From Pteria penguin (lineage: Eukaryota > Mollusca > Bivalvia > Pterioida > Pteriidae): a stretch of 64,000 nucleotides of DNA. A program made the translations under genes and the position numbers. Positions 40,691 through 53,600 of the stretch are shown here, piece by piece. Location of the stretch: assembly GCA_035048485.1 (NCBI GenBank), contig CM068580.1, positions 53,792,475 to 53,856,474 on the forward strand, read 5' to 3'. Below the pieces are notes generated by a model that saw only the letters and a program-made list of their open reading frames with translations, was not told where the DNA came from and did no database searches. Every line of letters begins with the position of its first letter. Positions within the stretch are counted from its first letter, which is position 1.

Positions 40691-41597
40691 CTCTATGGAT
40701 TTCAATGATATTTCATAGAATTAATACAAATTAACCTAATGATGTTTCCATTCATTCAAATTGATCCCCTTTATGTTAATCGACGGGCGTAATTATGCCA
40801 CGCTACTCATTGCTCTTGATGTCTTTTTTTTTTTTTTTTTTTTGGCGCGACGTGCATTGTGATATAACTTTTTTCGCATTTTCAACTGTCAATTTCTCTC
40901 GCTCCATTTTTTCAACTTTGACAAGAATACCGTTGGGGGGCCTTCTCAAGTTTAATTTTTAGAAGGAGATAATAACCATTTTGTCAACCAAATCTTGTCA
41001 TGACCCAAAATCTTTCAAACAACAGCACTAGCGTTATTTTAATTGACATAAGTTACCTCTTCGCGCAAATTACTTGTTATTATTTGATATTTTATAGATA
41101 CATATGTGAAAGTTTTAGACAAATATACCAATTCCAAAAGACGAAAAAGAATTTTTTTTTAAATTCCATTGACTTGTTATGCATAAGATGTAATGAAAGA
41201 TATTGATATTACTACGAAGGTTATTGTGACAGTTTTAAGGTCATGAAGTCACACACAAAGTGGAAATCTGAAAATAATATCTTTCTCAAACATGGTTGCG
41301 GTTTCTTTGTTATGTAATGAACTACACTCTTTCACTTTTATTGTTAAGGCCCAACCTCTTGTTGATAATACATCTTTACACCTTATTGCATTATGACCAA
41401 TGAAATAATGGTATGTAGTCACGTGCTCAACGATATGACGGATTTCCTGTTTCCCATTCTATAGAAATAATTTGTTGAATAGTTTAAATATTACGTGGCA
41501 TTTTCTTTAGTATCAAACACCTTCACATGTGACTAATATTATTACTTCGTGGATGTTCCCGACATAGATTTCTGGATTTTAATTTTAGCTGAATACA

Positions 41598-41747
41598 CAG
41601 TGGCGGATTTAGAGGGGGACCCGCCCCCTCCCTCTTTCCGCCACATATTTACTAGTAAAAATCCAGATTTTGCACTAAAAATGCCTGGTTAGTTTGGCTA
41701 ATACACATGTCCCCCCCCCCGTTTCGGAAATCCTGGATCCGCCACTG
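41598..41747. mobile_element. MITE, 150 bp
   Basis: Terminal inverted repeats CAGTGGCGGATTTAG and, from the other end, CAGTGGCGGATCCAG. ATACA flanks both sides directly (41593-41597 and 41748-41752). The end sequence is like small DNA transposons found in many animals; hAT-type is possible, though these make 8-bp duplications and only 5 are seen. Confidence 0.75.
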
Positions 41748-42662
41748 ATACATGTACACAAGTACTACAATTTTACTGCAATTTTTTGCGTTGAGGATAC
41801 TTTATTAGTAAATAATGTATACGTTTGTGTTGGGACACTAAAGACTAATTGCTATATATATATATACAGCATCTGTTTGTTTATTGTTTAGATTGATTGA
41901 CATGTATGGTGGCGTCACCTACCATTTGCATGGAACTACCTGAAGCAATGAATCATCATTTACAGTGCAAATTATATACGGTGTCGTGTGGCCTCGGTTT
42001 ATTCCTTGACTCAGGGTCTCGGTATAATTTGACACAGGATGACACAGGGCCTCGGTTTAAACCGTGACGCAACGTCTCATCGAAGGACCGATAAAACGGT
42101 AGAAAATGAGAAATTACATCGGAAAAACGTATCTAACGATCTGATTTGGTGGATAATTACATGTGATGAAATGTGAAACTACTCCCCTGGTTATTTCATT
42201 TGTTTGTTCATTGCTTTACTTCACATCTAAACTTTGTACATGCATGATACCTGTCAGGTACATTGCACAGAAATGTAAATGTAAAAGGGAAGTTACGATG
42301 TTGAATTTAAATACAAATAGTAGAACGCGACATTAATAACTTTTGAGGAGATTTTCACGCGGAATTCGGTGAGTTTTGACAGACGTACATAATTTTGCAA
42401 CACATTTCCCTTTCCTTGTGCGAGAAGACTTCTAGCTATTTAGAACTTCATTATCAGAATCTTTGATATTCTAAGGTTTTGTAATTTGAAAGGAGGCTAA
42501 GATAACGAATAGGTTGTCATTTCTAATAAGTCATAATGAAATCTCAAGGTCCTACCTAAGAGCTTATGCAATAAGTCGTTCTTGTCTCGCTCTGTATAAC
42601 TATATAATGATGTTTCGTTTTACTTCCACTTGAAATGTACTTGAAACAAGATTGCATGTGAG

Positions 42663-42764
42663 ATGGCCGGTGACGTAGTAAAAGGAAACGACACCGAACT
42701 TACTCATTTAATGTCTCATTCATGTGAACATTTTACTGGTGACTATTTATTTATATCATACTAA
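42663..42764 (+). promoter_or_regulatory. Possible upstream open frame before tetraspanin exon 1
   Basis: gagATGG opens a 33-codon frame (MAGDVVKGNDTELTHLMSHS and on) closing at TAA, 9 bases before the exon 1 ATG and in a different frame. If the transcript starts upstream, this frame could dampen translation. Transcription is not shown by the sequence. Confidence 0.25.
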
Positions 42765-42772
42765 TTCTAAAA

Positions 42773-42886
42773 ATGACCAAAGGAGGCACCGGTAAAAGTT
42801 ATGAGCTTCAGACTTTGAATGTACGGGATCTAATAGATAATTTGGAGAGATATCTTAACCATACTGAAGATGATACGCTGGAAAAA
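42773..42886 (+). CDS. Tetraspanin candidate exon 1 (N-terminal cytosolic)
   Basis: ATG at 42773 opens 38 codons that end exactly at a strong donor (GTAAGT at 42887), phase 0. An in-frame TGA at 42740-42742, with no AG between it and the ATG, makes this a first coding exon. The next phase-0 acceptor with a coding exon is at 45483. The encoded stretch is hydrophilic, rich in Asn, Asp, Glu and Leu, with no recognised domain. It could instead belong to another transcript, with the tetraspanin starting at Met 45549. Confidence 0.55.
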
Positions 42887-43295
42887 GTAAGTCATTTTGA
42901 TTCCTGTTGGACCTTGCTCTTGGGAACGATTGAATCATTCGACTCAGAAATTAACTTTGAGAAGTTCCCATTTATTCCTCACTATTCATAACCATTTGAT
43001 CCATCCTACTCAAAGAGTTAAGTAATTTTATCGTTCGGTCACCATTAAAAAAAAAAATTAAAAAAGAAAAGAAAGAAAGAAAAAAAAAAGAAAGAAAGAG
43101 AAAGGAAAGAAAATAAAAATTCCTGCGACTCTAAATAATTACATTGAGAGATTCCCCTTCGGTCTTCCTTCTGATGGGATATTCGTCTTTCTGACTTAAC
43201 GAAATAATTAATGCATCGAACATAATCATGGTCAGTTTCTGGTGTGTCTGTTTTGAGATTTTTATTTTTTTTTATTTATTTATCTATTTATTTAT

Positions 43296-43327
<32 letters not shown>

Positions 43328-46300
43328 CATTTTTATTTTCGTTTTTATTTATGATCAGTCTTTTTTTTTTTTTTTTTTTTTTTGCCCAAGGAACACGATG
43401 TTACTAACATATCTATTTTACATTATTATATTACTGGATATTACATAACCGACCTGTATTCCTTTTGTCTGTCTTTTCCTTTTTTTTTTTCATTCATTGT
43501 CATATATTGTGCCTCTGTACGGAGGTATACGCAAGAAACCGGCAACGTCTGCTTCTCTAACACAACATAACTTGTAACAGACACATTAAAAGCGACTAAT
43601 GCTAAACACAAAAGTCAGTCTGGCCAATTTTGGTTTTTAACTGGTTTTAGGATTTTTAAGTCGTTTTCAACAATTTTTCATAATATCGAATCATTTGAGT
43701 AGAAGATGACCAATCACCACAGTGGTTCAGTCCGGAAACCGAAGAACAGGGATCGTCTGCATCACAAGTCTGCTACATGTACACATATACATCAAGTTCG
43801 CTTCTGAGTTTCGAAATTATTATGTTTGACATTGAAGTTATATGGTTACGACATCTGTCAAGTGCGGCGCATGCACAGATTTAGACCTATGCAATAGACC
43901 CACCGAAGCAGTGAGGGATCGTTTACGTGCCACAAGTGACACGGAACCTCGGTTTTTACCGTCTCACTCGAGACAGGACACTAACGGAGCGTCTGTGGCA
44001 CTCGAACACGGGACTTTTGACCATATGCAGAGCACCGTACCAGTTAAGCAACGCCGGTCCCCCGACTATGTACAATGTTCATATCAACAGTGTTAGTAGT
44101 AATACATTTTATACCTCCCCCTTGATTTATACTTTAGTTTTGTTTTATCCCAATTTACTACGAAACTAAAATAGTTCACGGAAGACAAAAATCATTTGTG
44201 ACTTGTTTGAAATTCTTCATTACACATAGAAACCACACCTTGTAGCACAAATTCACGTGTAATAACGATATCGAGGAAAACATAATGCTCTATTGCTGAC
44301 GTTTCCGGGTTGTAACCTCCCACTTCAGCCATAGAAAAATTAACTAAAAAAGTCATTTTTGACTTTTGGGGTTTTTTTTAAAGAAATAAACCTTTTCCTT
44401 GACAAAATATCACCATCTAAGAGTAGAAACCTCCTCCTGTTTCCCTTTATGCGAAAATCGCTATATCCACCAAAAATTCTGAACACAATGATCTGTTTCA
44501 CTGGATCATATGACAACAGTTTATCCACTAAAACTTTTTATTCGTTCGTAAACACCATCTACAAAGTGGAAAGAAGAAGGGGGATGAGCGATCGAGTTGG
44601 CAAAAGCAAAGCACTTAAAGTCTCTCTTTAGTGCCTTACTACTGCAAATGGTAGGGGGTTTTCGTCAGGTTATCCTACCGGTTGCATACGGGCAATCCGG
44701 ATTCCTCCATCACTAAGATGTTGATATCAAGCAGGCTACCACTGTGAAAATACGATGTTTTCCGAATGGACATATTTTACAATAATATGATACAATCATA
44801 TGATAATATGTTGCAATTATATTACAATATGATACAATGATGTTACGATATGATACAATCACATGATGAGGTGATACAATCATATAAAAATGTGATACAG
44901 CCATATGATGTTGTGATACAATCATATAATAATCTGAAACAATTATATGATGATTTGATACAATCATATAATAATGTAATATAATCATATAATGTTGTGA
45001 TACAATCATATAATAATCTGAAACAATCATATGATGATGTAATACAATCATATAATAATGAAATATAATCATATAATGTTGTGATACAATCATATAATAA
45101 TCTGAAACAATCATTTGATGATGTAATACAATCATATAATAACCTGATACAGTCATATGATGATGTGTAGAAATCATCATGATATTTCGCAATCATAAAA
45201 TGATGTAATCAACTCGAGGAATGTTTTGCAATTTTATGCTTATATTTTGTAATTATACAGAATATCTATGAAATAATAAAATCATGATTTGCGAATATAC
45301 ATTGTTTTGCATTTTAATGTAATTGAATTATTTTTTATGATAATATTCTGATGTAAAGATATGCATGACATAATGTCAAAATAAATATGTTTTGCTTGTA
45401 TTTGTGTATGAGATGGATATGGCATTTCATCATTCAGTAAAGCAGTGGTTCAGTGAGTTAGAAAGTGTTCCTTATTTTTCAGCCCCTGAGGAAAAGTTCG
45501 TCGCTGAAAAAGCATCATAACAATATCCATAGTAATCAGAAATTATATATGGAGCATCATCGACATCCGGGAGAGAGAGTGCGCTTGCGCAGACAACAAA
45601 GTAACAACTCGAAATGCTTCCATTACCTGACTGGTGTCTTACACTGTTATAACGTTTTCTTATTGGTAAGTACAACCATATTCACCGTCCCCCACCTCCC
45701 AAAATATATTAAGTTTTATTCATGAGGATATATTTCCAATTGTTATTTGTGAATATATGTTTAATTCATTGCTTTTTCTGAACTGTCAGACATATTAGAA
45801 ACAAGAAGAATTATTTGTCTTTTTTCTCATTTAGCGTCAAATTTATCTGTTTTGTATTAAATTAGACAGATAAATTGGAGACATAGAAAACATCAATTAT
45901 TCAGTCATCAAGTACCGAAGTCCAGATTATACTGTGGTTGTAAGCTAAATCATTGCTTACATGTACGTTCAGGGGAAATTTTTGGAACTTATTGTCCACC
46001 ATGAAAATAAAACACACATTCCATGTTAAAATCAATTACACTTATGTCACACTTGAAACACTTCCCTAGATAAAAAAAAGCCAAACGATTTACTTGCAAG
46101 TCAATCCTTCATATTCTAAATCCAATTTACCCAGCTCAGTGATACGGGAGAACGAGATATATATGATGAATGGTCACAAAAAGACTTTCTTCTCTACTCT
46201 TCCATCATGCTCAAAATCACACTTTTCATTTTCTTTTGGGCCAAATATGAATCATGCATGTAAATCTCAAGCTCACGAATCTGTCAAAATATATCACCAA

Positions 46301-47598
46301 TATTGGAAAACATTGACTGATTGTCTCTCATGGGGAAATCCCTTTCGTGTCTTCATCTCGTTTTCCTCCATTTTCGCAATATTTCACACAGTGTTCGCCA
46401 ATGTTTTATAATTATAACAATCAATTTCAAACAGATAAATTTTGGAACTTAAGCAATAATTTTTGCTTCTGTAATTGCAAGAAAATCATTTTGACAGAAT
46501 TTCAATAATTCCAACAGTTTTTTCTAGTAACTTTGACGGCTATTCGGAAGAGATACATGGAGGACATTACTTTGTCATTTAAAGCAAATTTCTTCAAGCC
46601 AAAAATAATTAAAATGGATCTGAGTTGCAGGAAATGCAGAAAATATACGATTAGGAAGGCCTTTGGCTGAGTCAGCTGAAGATGATGCATTTATGTAATC
46701 ACATATGTATATATGATAATTGCAATTTGAGGAATTGTATTAAATTTTGTAATCGCCCTCATCTGTTAAAATAAAACTGCATTACAAAGGAATTATAAGC
46801 AGTCAATTTGTAAAGTTGTATATATGTTTGTACGAGTGTATTTATTGCAGTGAGTCGTCTAGTGTTATGTATAGTATGTGATACTAACAGACTGACCGTT
46901 ATATAAGAGTGTACTGATTACAGTGGGTGTCTAGAGTAAATATATAGTATATGATATGAACAAATTGACCGTTATGTACGAGTGTACTGATTGCAGTGAG
47001 TGTCCAGTGTCATATACACTATATGCTATTAACAAATTGGCTGTTATGTACCAGTGTACTGATTGCAGTGAGTGTCTAGCGTTTGATTGATTGATTGATT
47101 GATTGATTGTTATTTTACATCACGCCGGGAATATTACACCCATATGGTGACGGTTCTAGCGTTTGAAATAGTATATGGTATTAACATATTGGCCGTTATG
47201 TATGAGTGTATTGATTGCAGTGAGTGTTCAGTGTCATATACAGTATATGGTATTAACAAATTGACCGTTATGAAGAGGTTATTTTAGATTTACAAAATGG
47301 AAATTAATAAATGATTTCTATAAACATGAGACCTTAAAATAGAGGTGGTTGTCAAGAGAGGTGATGTTTGTCAGTCATGAATAGTCTTCTGTAAGGTCAT
47401 GTTATGTATGAGTGTTATACCTGGGGGGATAAACAGACTTATTCCTGGTTGGATATTTGACAGAAAAATTGCCCAAAAAATGGTGAAAATGATTTTTGTT
47501 GCTGATAATATCACATTCTAATGCAAAGGTTGCTTCCCTTATTCCTGTATTAGTAAATTACATTTGAAGTTCAGAACTTATTTATTTTATTTAATAAT

Positions 47599-47629
<31 letters not shown>

Positions 47630-50600
47630 TATCATTTTTCTAAAGTTATGTTTTGGCGCTTTGAAATGAAATGTGATGAATGAAACAGCAATCTTAGAAC
47701 TATGTTTTTAATACTAAGATTATGCTTGCGTCATAACTTCAATCTGACGTATGGTCAAATAAGATACTTCTGATCGTATCACGTATTCTTAGCTTCCACA
47801 AAATAGCAATTTGTGTAAACAATATTTGCTAGCCTCTAACGAACACCATATTGACTATCCTATCATATTTCATTACTCTTTTCAAAAAATTATACCGTTT
47901 ACTTTCATCTTCAAACTGTTGAACTATTGAAACTGAATGATATAAAAGTATCCCACTCAGTTGATATTTGAGCTCTTATGTACTGTAAATCCTGGAGACA
48001 AATTTAATTTTCTGTTGAAATGTTCCTCATGCACTCTCCGTCGAGATGCCATCTGCCACGAAACGTGTCCAACTTCTCTGTTGACGGAACGTAATGTGTA
48101 GAACTGTGCTGCTGGAAAAGGAAAACGTTTTGTAATTACTTCATTGTATGCAATAAGTAAGATCGTGATTACTGATCGACCGTTTTGACTCGTGCTTTTA
48201 TACACATCGTCCTCTTATTCTCCAGTGGGGCAGACAATCTGCCCAAATTTAGAACAATAGATATGATAGCTGATTATAATACAAAACATGAACGGAATGA
48301 GTATTTACGATCTTGTGTATCGATATCCTTGGTTTTTATATGTTTGTTTGAGATTGAACAAGCAATGTACCAGCCAGATGTCGGTGGAATAATCCCTCCA
48401 TATGTGGCACCCGGTAAAATTTAAATAAGCTATGAATCCTAATATATTAAATGACTTTTTTCTGATTTCTCTCATCTAGATAATTGGTTCTGGAGTATTG
48501 GGACTCGGAGTCTGGCTATTGGTGAAGGACTACAGTTCTCGCGAAATCTCAGCGATAGTGAATTCAAACTATTTTGAATTATTATCATATGCATTGACGG
48601 CAGGTGGCGCTGCTGTGGCTATTCTTGCATTTTGTGGATGTTGCGGCACAATGAAAAAAGATAAATTTGTTTTAGGTTTTGTAAGTATTTCATCTTATAT
48701 TAATGAATGATCAGTTAATTACTATAATGAGAGAGAAAAAGATAGAATAATATATGATTATTACTATGTATATAATAATAACTTTTATTATAAACTTACC
48801 CATCCTCATTATCGGACATGATTACACATTTTCCTGAGTTATTTAAAATCGGATTTTTATCTAAAAAAAATTCATGAAACCGATGAGTTTATAAAACACG
48901 TTAAAATTCATGTTTACACATGTTATTTTTTTTAAATTTGCACCGCCTCAGTAGCCTAAGGTTTTTTGGAAAATTTCACCGCTTCAGTAGCTGAAGGCTT
49001 TTGCGGAATTTTCATTGATCCATGTTTCCTTAGGCTTTTGGGGAATTTTCACCACATCAGTAGCCTAAGGTTTTTGGAGAATTTTCACCGCTTCAGTAGC
49101 CTGAGGCTTTGGGGAATTTACACAGTTTCAGTAGCCTGAGGCTTTTTGGTTCTTCGTCTTAGGTTTTATTTTCATAAGCTTAAGCAGAAATGGCACCGAC
49201 TACAGTGCAATCTTCAGTTGGTAGATCTGCTGCCGAACATCCTGACCTTAGTACAGTCTGCTATGGGTCTCTCCTTCTTAAGCAGATCGACCATGACTAA
49301 GGGGTTATGATCAAACGACCTTTACTTAATGAGCTCGTGACCTTCTGATAACGATTAGAAAAAAATTACAGGGGATGACGTTGTGATTCTTATTAACTGT
49401 GTATTACATTTATTCAAGAACGCCTATCTCAACGATTTTACCTGACTTTCAGTCGACATTTTATCGGACGTTCAGTCGACATATTATCTGACGTTCATTC
49501 GACATTTTGATAGACGTCATTCAATGAGGTTTCAACTCAAAATCATCAGTTACAAAATAAACATGAACTTTTGATTTTGGTTAAAATCACTGAATGTACC
49601 CTTCGACCCTCGATCAAGATAGCGTTTGATGCATTTCGGCGGCTCTATCTACAAAAAATCTGTTTGTCTATAAAAGCAACTACGAACGACCTTGGGTGTT
49701 TTCCCTATAACCAATGATTCCTCAATACCATTAACTGATACAGTATTGTGTCTGTGATATACGTCATTTATTCTTCAGTGGTTTTTGTCTTTTACATAAT
49801 GATGTTATGATGTTTTGCAGTACGGGACGGTTTTGTTGTTAGTCTTCCTCCTGCTGATAGGGGGCAGTGTCCTGGGAATGGTCTTCAGAAGTTCGGTAAG
49901 AAGCTTTTATTATCTTTTAGCATGATGTGGTACAAGTGAATATTCAATAGACTGGAAATATCCTATATGCATATGATATGCTATGAACTTTTTATTCGCT
50001 ATCGGTTTATTTCGCGAGGTTGGCGAAAATAATTCTCGCGCAAGAGGAATTTTTTGCAAGGAAATGTTATTCCAGTGTAGAACTTCACTACAAATCAGCT
50101 TCAGATAATGTGTTCGCAAATTTAATAGTCGCAAAAAGTTAACAATACTCTGTATAATATAATAGAATTTGTCTTCAGAATATTTATGCATTGTAATTGA
50201 ACTATGTATATCTAAGGCTATCATATGAATACTCCGTGATGTTGTATCGTTCCTATTTATACTATCTCTGATAATGCTTTTTGACATACATTTGATCTTG
50301 TAAAGGGCTCAGCAAACGGTGCTGATAATTGCGGTTCGATTTCTGGACGTAAACTCTTGCTTCCATGTTGCTGAAGCTATGAAAATTGTTGAAAATGAAG
50401 TAAAGCTCCAACAAATCAAATCAAATTGATGAGTATTTTCCTTGGTACACTGTTTCCCGGCTTAACTGTGACTGAATAAACTAATGCTAAGACAGCAAGT
50501 AATATAATTTGGCGGAGTTGTCATTTTACAGAAGTCACTATTTCGGTATCGGGGGCAGTCATAAAGTTTGTAAACATATCATATGATGAGGCATAAGATG

Positions 50601-53600
50601 GACACACTTACTGTATTGTATACAATATTATACATACACAATATAAATCATACATGTATATACAAAACATTAACATGTACTGTAAATATATTTCTGCATA
50701 TTTTATAGATGGATAGACAAATCAAAGATTTTTTCAAGCAGACAGTAGAGCGACAATATGGAGTCGACATCAACAGAAACTCTGACAACAGATTAGTGAC
50801 GGATGCATGGGACGCCATGCAAAGAACAGTAAGTTGAATGCACTCAAATCTTTATGTTGAGGTCACTTAAGAAACTTTATACAAATGTAATCTTCAAATG
50901 GTAATAAGAAGCCGGTGACCTCTGTAGAGAGGTGACCGGTAAGGCAAGTTACATGACATCTAGATATAAATCCTATCATTACATCAATTATTATATGCTG
51001 TACACTGCCTAACGTGATCGGTCGTCATAAGAGTTTCTTTTAATGCATTAGAGAAATTAACCCAGTGTACCTATGTGAAATCATTGTTGTTCTCCGCCCC
51101 CCCCCCCCCCCCCCCCCCCTACTCTATCCAGTCTTGGAGTTTTCGTTCCAGCTTTCATTTTCATCTCTTTTAACGCCTGCAGTCCCTGTTTTGCAAGAAT
51201 TTTGCAGAATTATGAATTAATATTAGAAAATACATTCTGTTCCCTTTAATCACTTAACAATTATCTAATTTATGGAAACGTATATATGTTTTGATTTCTT
51301 GCATTTCTATTATCCCATTTTTCCTCTTCATATACTAGATTGTTTACCAATACTTATATATCTTTCACCAGTGTAAACAAATAACATTAGAAGAAAAAGT
51401 AAATAACACTATTGTTACGTATGAAAAATTTTGAGAGAAAAGTAGGAGTCATATGTCATATGACGAAAATTAAGAATGGGATTCGGGCCGGTACTATTTC
51501 CAAAGAAACTAAGTCAGAGCAAAGAACAACAACTCCGGATGAAAGACTCTTTTGTTAACTACAGGTTGTAACTGAAATAATTTTACTGCACATGCATTGT
51601 ACGTAGCAGTTTTGTTTGAGTTAAAGATTATTTCCTAATTTGATAAGAAATTATTATCTACTGTATTATGTATATTATGTATTTTTTGCATTTCAATATT
51701 TTCAGCTACAATGTTGTGGTCCCTATGGCGATGCAGATTCGTTTACATCGTGGTCTTTCTATAAACTAAGCAGTGATTGGAGCAAGCGTCATGGTAGTGC
51801 TAGTAAGTCATCTACGTGGATTTCTGCAAATTAAAAACAACAACCACAACAATTCAAGTATTTGAAATACATACCGGAATAGCTAAAAATATTTTATTGA
51901 TAGATCCGTATCATGTGAATACATTTTGATGAGGATTCAGTATTATATCATTCTAAATATTTCTTAATATTCTTATTGACGTCATTATGTAAATACTTGA
52001 TGACGTCAGCGTTCTTCTGTCTGATGACGGTAGTATGTATCTTATCTGATGACAAAAATATGCGTCTGCTTAGTGGCAGAAGCATGCGTCTATCTGGTGA
52101 CAACATCATGCGTCTGCTAACTGGCAGCAGTATGCGTCTGCTAGGTGGCAGCAGCATGCGTCTATTTGGTGACAACACCATGCGTCTGCTAAGTGGCAGC
52201 AGTATGCGTCTGCTAAGTGGCAGCAGAGTACGTAAATCTTATGAATGGCAGTTTGTGTCTGCCTAGTGACACATGATGCGTCAAACCTAGTGCTCGCATC
52301 CTTAGGCTGTTGAATGTCCACATCATGCGCCTACCTGGTGACTGTAGCAAGTGTGCTTTGTGACGGCAGTGTGTGCCTCCATTCAGAATACATATCTAAC
52401 GAAGCTATATATTTGAATGAAATAACCCGAAACTATTATGTCAAGTAGGGAGATCCTCCGAAGCTATATATTTGAATGAAATAACCCGAAACTATTATGT
52501 CAAGTAGGGAGATCCTGTATTTCGCTAAGTGACCTTGAACTCTGTAAGTTGGGTCACAAGTAACAGTCATGATAATAATTTAATTAATACTATATTATCC
52601 AAGAAAGAAACATTCATCTTATGAACTTCTACCCTTTTTATAAATGTTTTCAATTGAAACTCTATTGATACTTATGAATGTTTTATTCTGTTGTGATATT
52701 TCATAGGATACCCCTATGTGCCTAAGAGTTGCTGTGTGGACGGCATGTCTACAGCGGATTGCCAGGGAATGAAGGATCAGTATAAAGGCTATCCTGTATT
52801 CGGCCCCCCTCTACGATCGGGAGAGGACAGAAACCCCTCCCTAAATAAAGAGGTATGTAGTGATAGCAAAAGATAAAACAAAGCCAAAAACAAACAAGCA
52901 AACAAAAGGAATACACATGTGAAATATGAAAGCCCTGTCACTTACCATTCAAAAGATATACCCAGTGTTAAAGTTTTTGAAATGTAAATCAAAGGTCACG
53001 GTCAAGGTCACGATGTCAAAAATTATTGTACCACCGAAAAGGTTTTGTCACAAGGAATACACATGTAAAATATGAAAGCCCTATCTCTTAGAGTTGAAAA
53101 TTAAGCGGAATGTTAAAGTTTTTGCCGCATTCAAAGGACAAACTGATAGATAGACCAAAAACTACATGTCCCCGAATTTAGGATCCCGGGGGGTATAAAA
53201 TCGGTAAAGAAATACATGGATCATTTCTACATAGACTACATAGTATGTGTTCTAATGCCTTTACTTATTAATTATTATTCTATAATGTAATTTATTCAAG
53301 ATGTTAATTAAAAGCGACAATTATAATGTAAGACGTGAGATAACCCATCTATATGATAATTAGGTATTAACTGATATGATTACGTGTACATTACAGGGTT
53401 GCTTTGATAAAGCCATAGCGTACCTCAGAGAGCATAGTTTATATATAGCAATTACAGCAGGTGTTGTGCCATTACTATTGGTAAGTTTTCATAAAATCAG
53501 TTGATTTAAAATTTTCAATAATTGCAATACAATTAGTTAATGGCGGTTAATATCATTTTTTATTGGGAATAGATAGGTTGAATAGATAAGTTGTCCGCCA

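Larger units (their letters stand above)
42887..45482 (+). other. Tetraspanin intron 1
   Basis: About 2.6 kb, assuming exon 1 is right. Holds A/G-rich 43045-43120, (TTTA)n 43256-43328, a T run 43361-43383, a SINE (43838-44065) and the 21-bp repeat at 44775-45200. Confidence 0.5.
45666..48479 (+). other. Tetraspanin intron 2
   Basis: About 2.8 kb. Holds the 74-bp repeat with a SINE tail (46820-47275), (TTTA)n at 47583-47628 and a possible minus-strand exon at 47957-48111. Confidence 0.75.

Noticed and set aside
44713..45196. Long minus-strand frames with YMIVSxH-type repeats
   Set aside because: They stay open only because the 21-bp period is a multiple of three.
51948..52321. Frames with MRLLSGSS-type repeats in tetraspanin intron 6
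   Set aside because: A 24-bp minisatellite in an intron; not in phase with the flanking exons through consensus splice sites.
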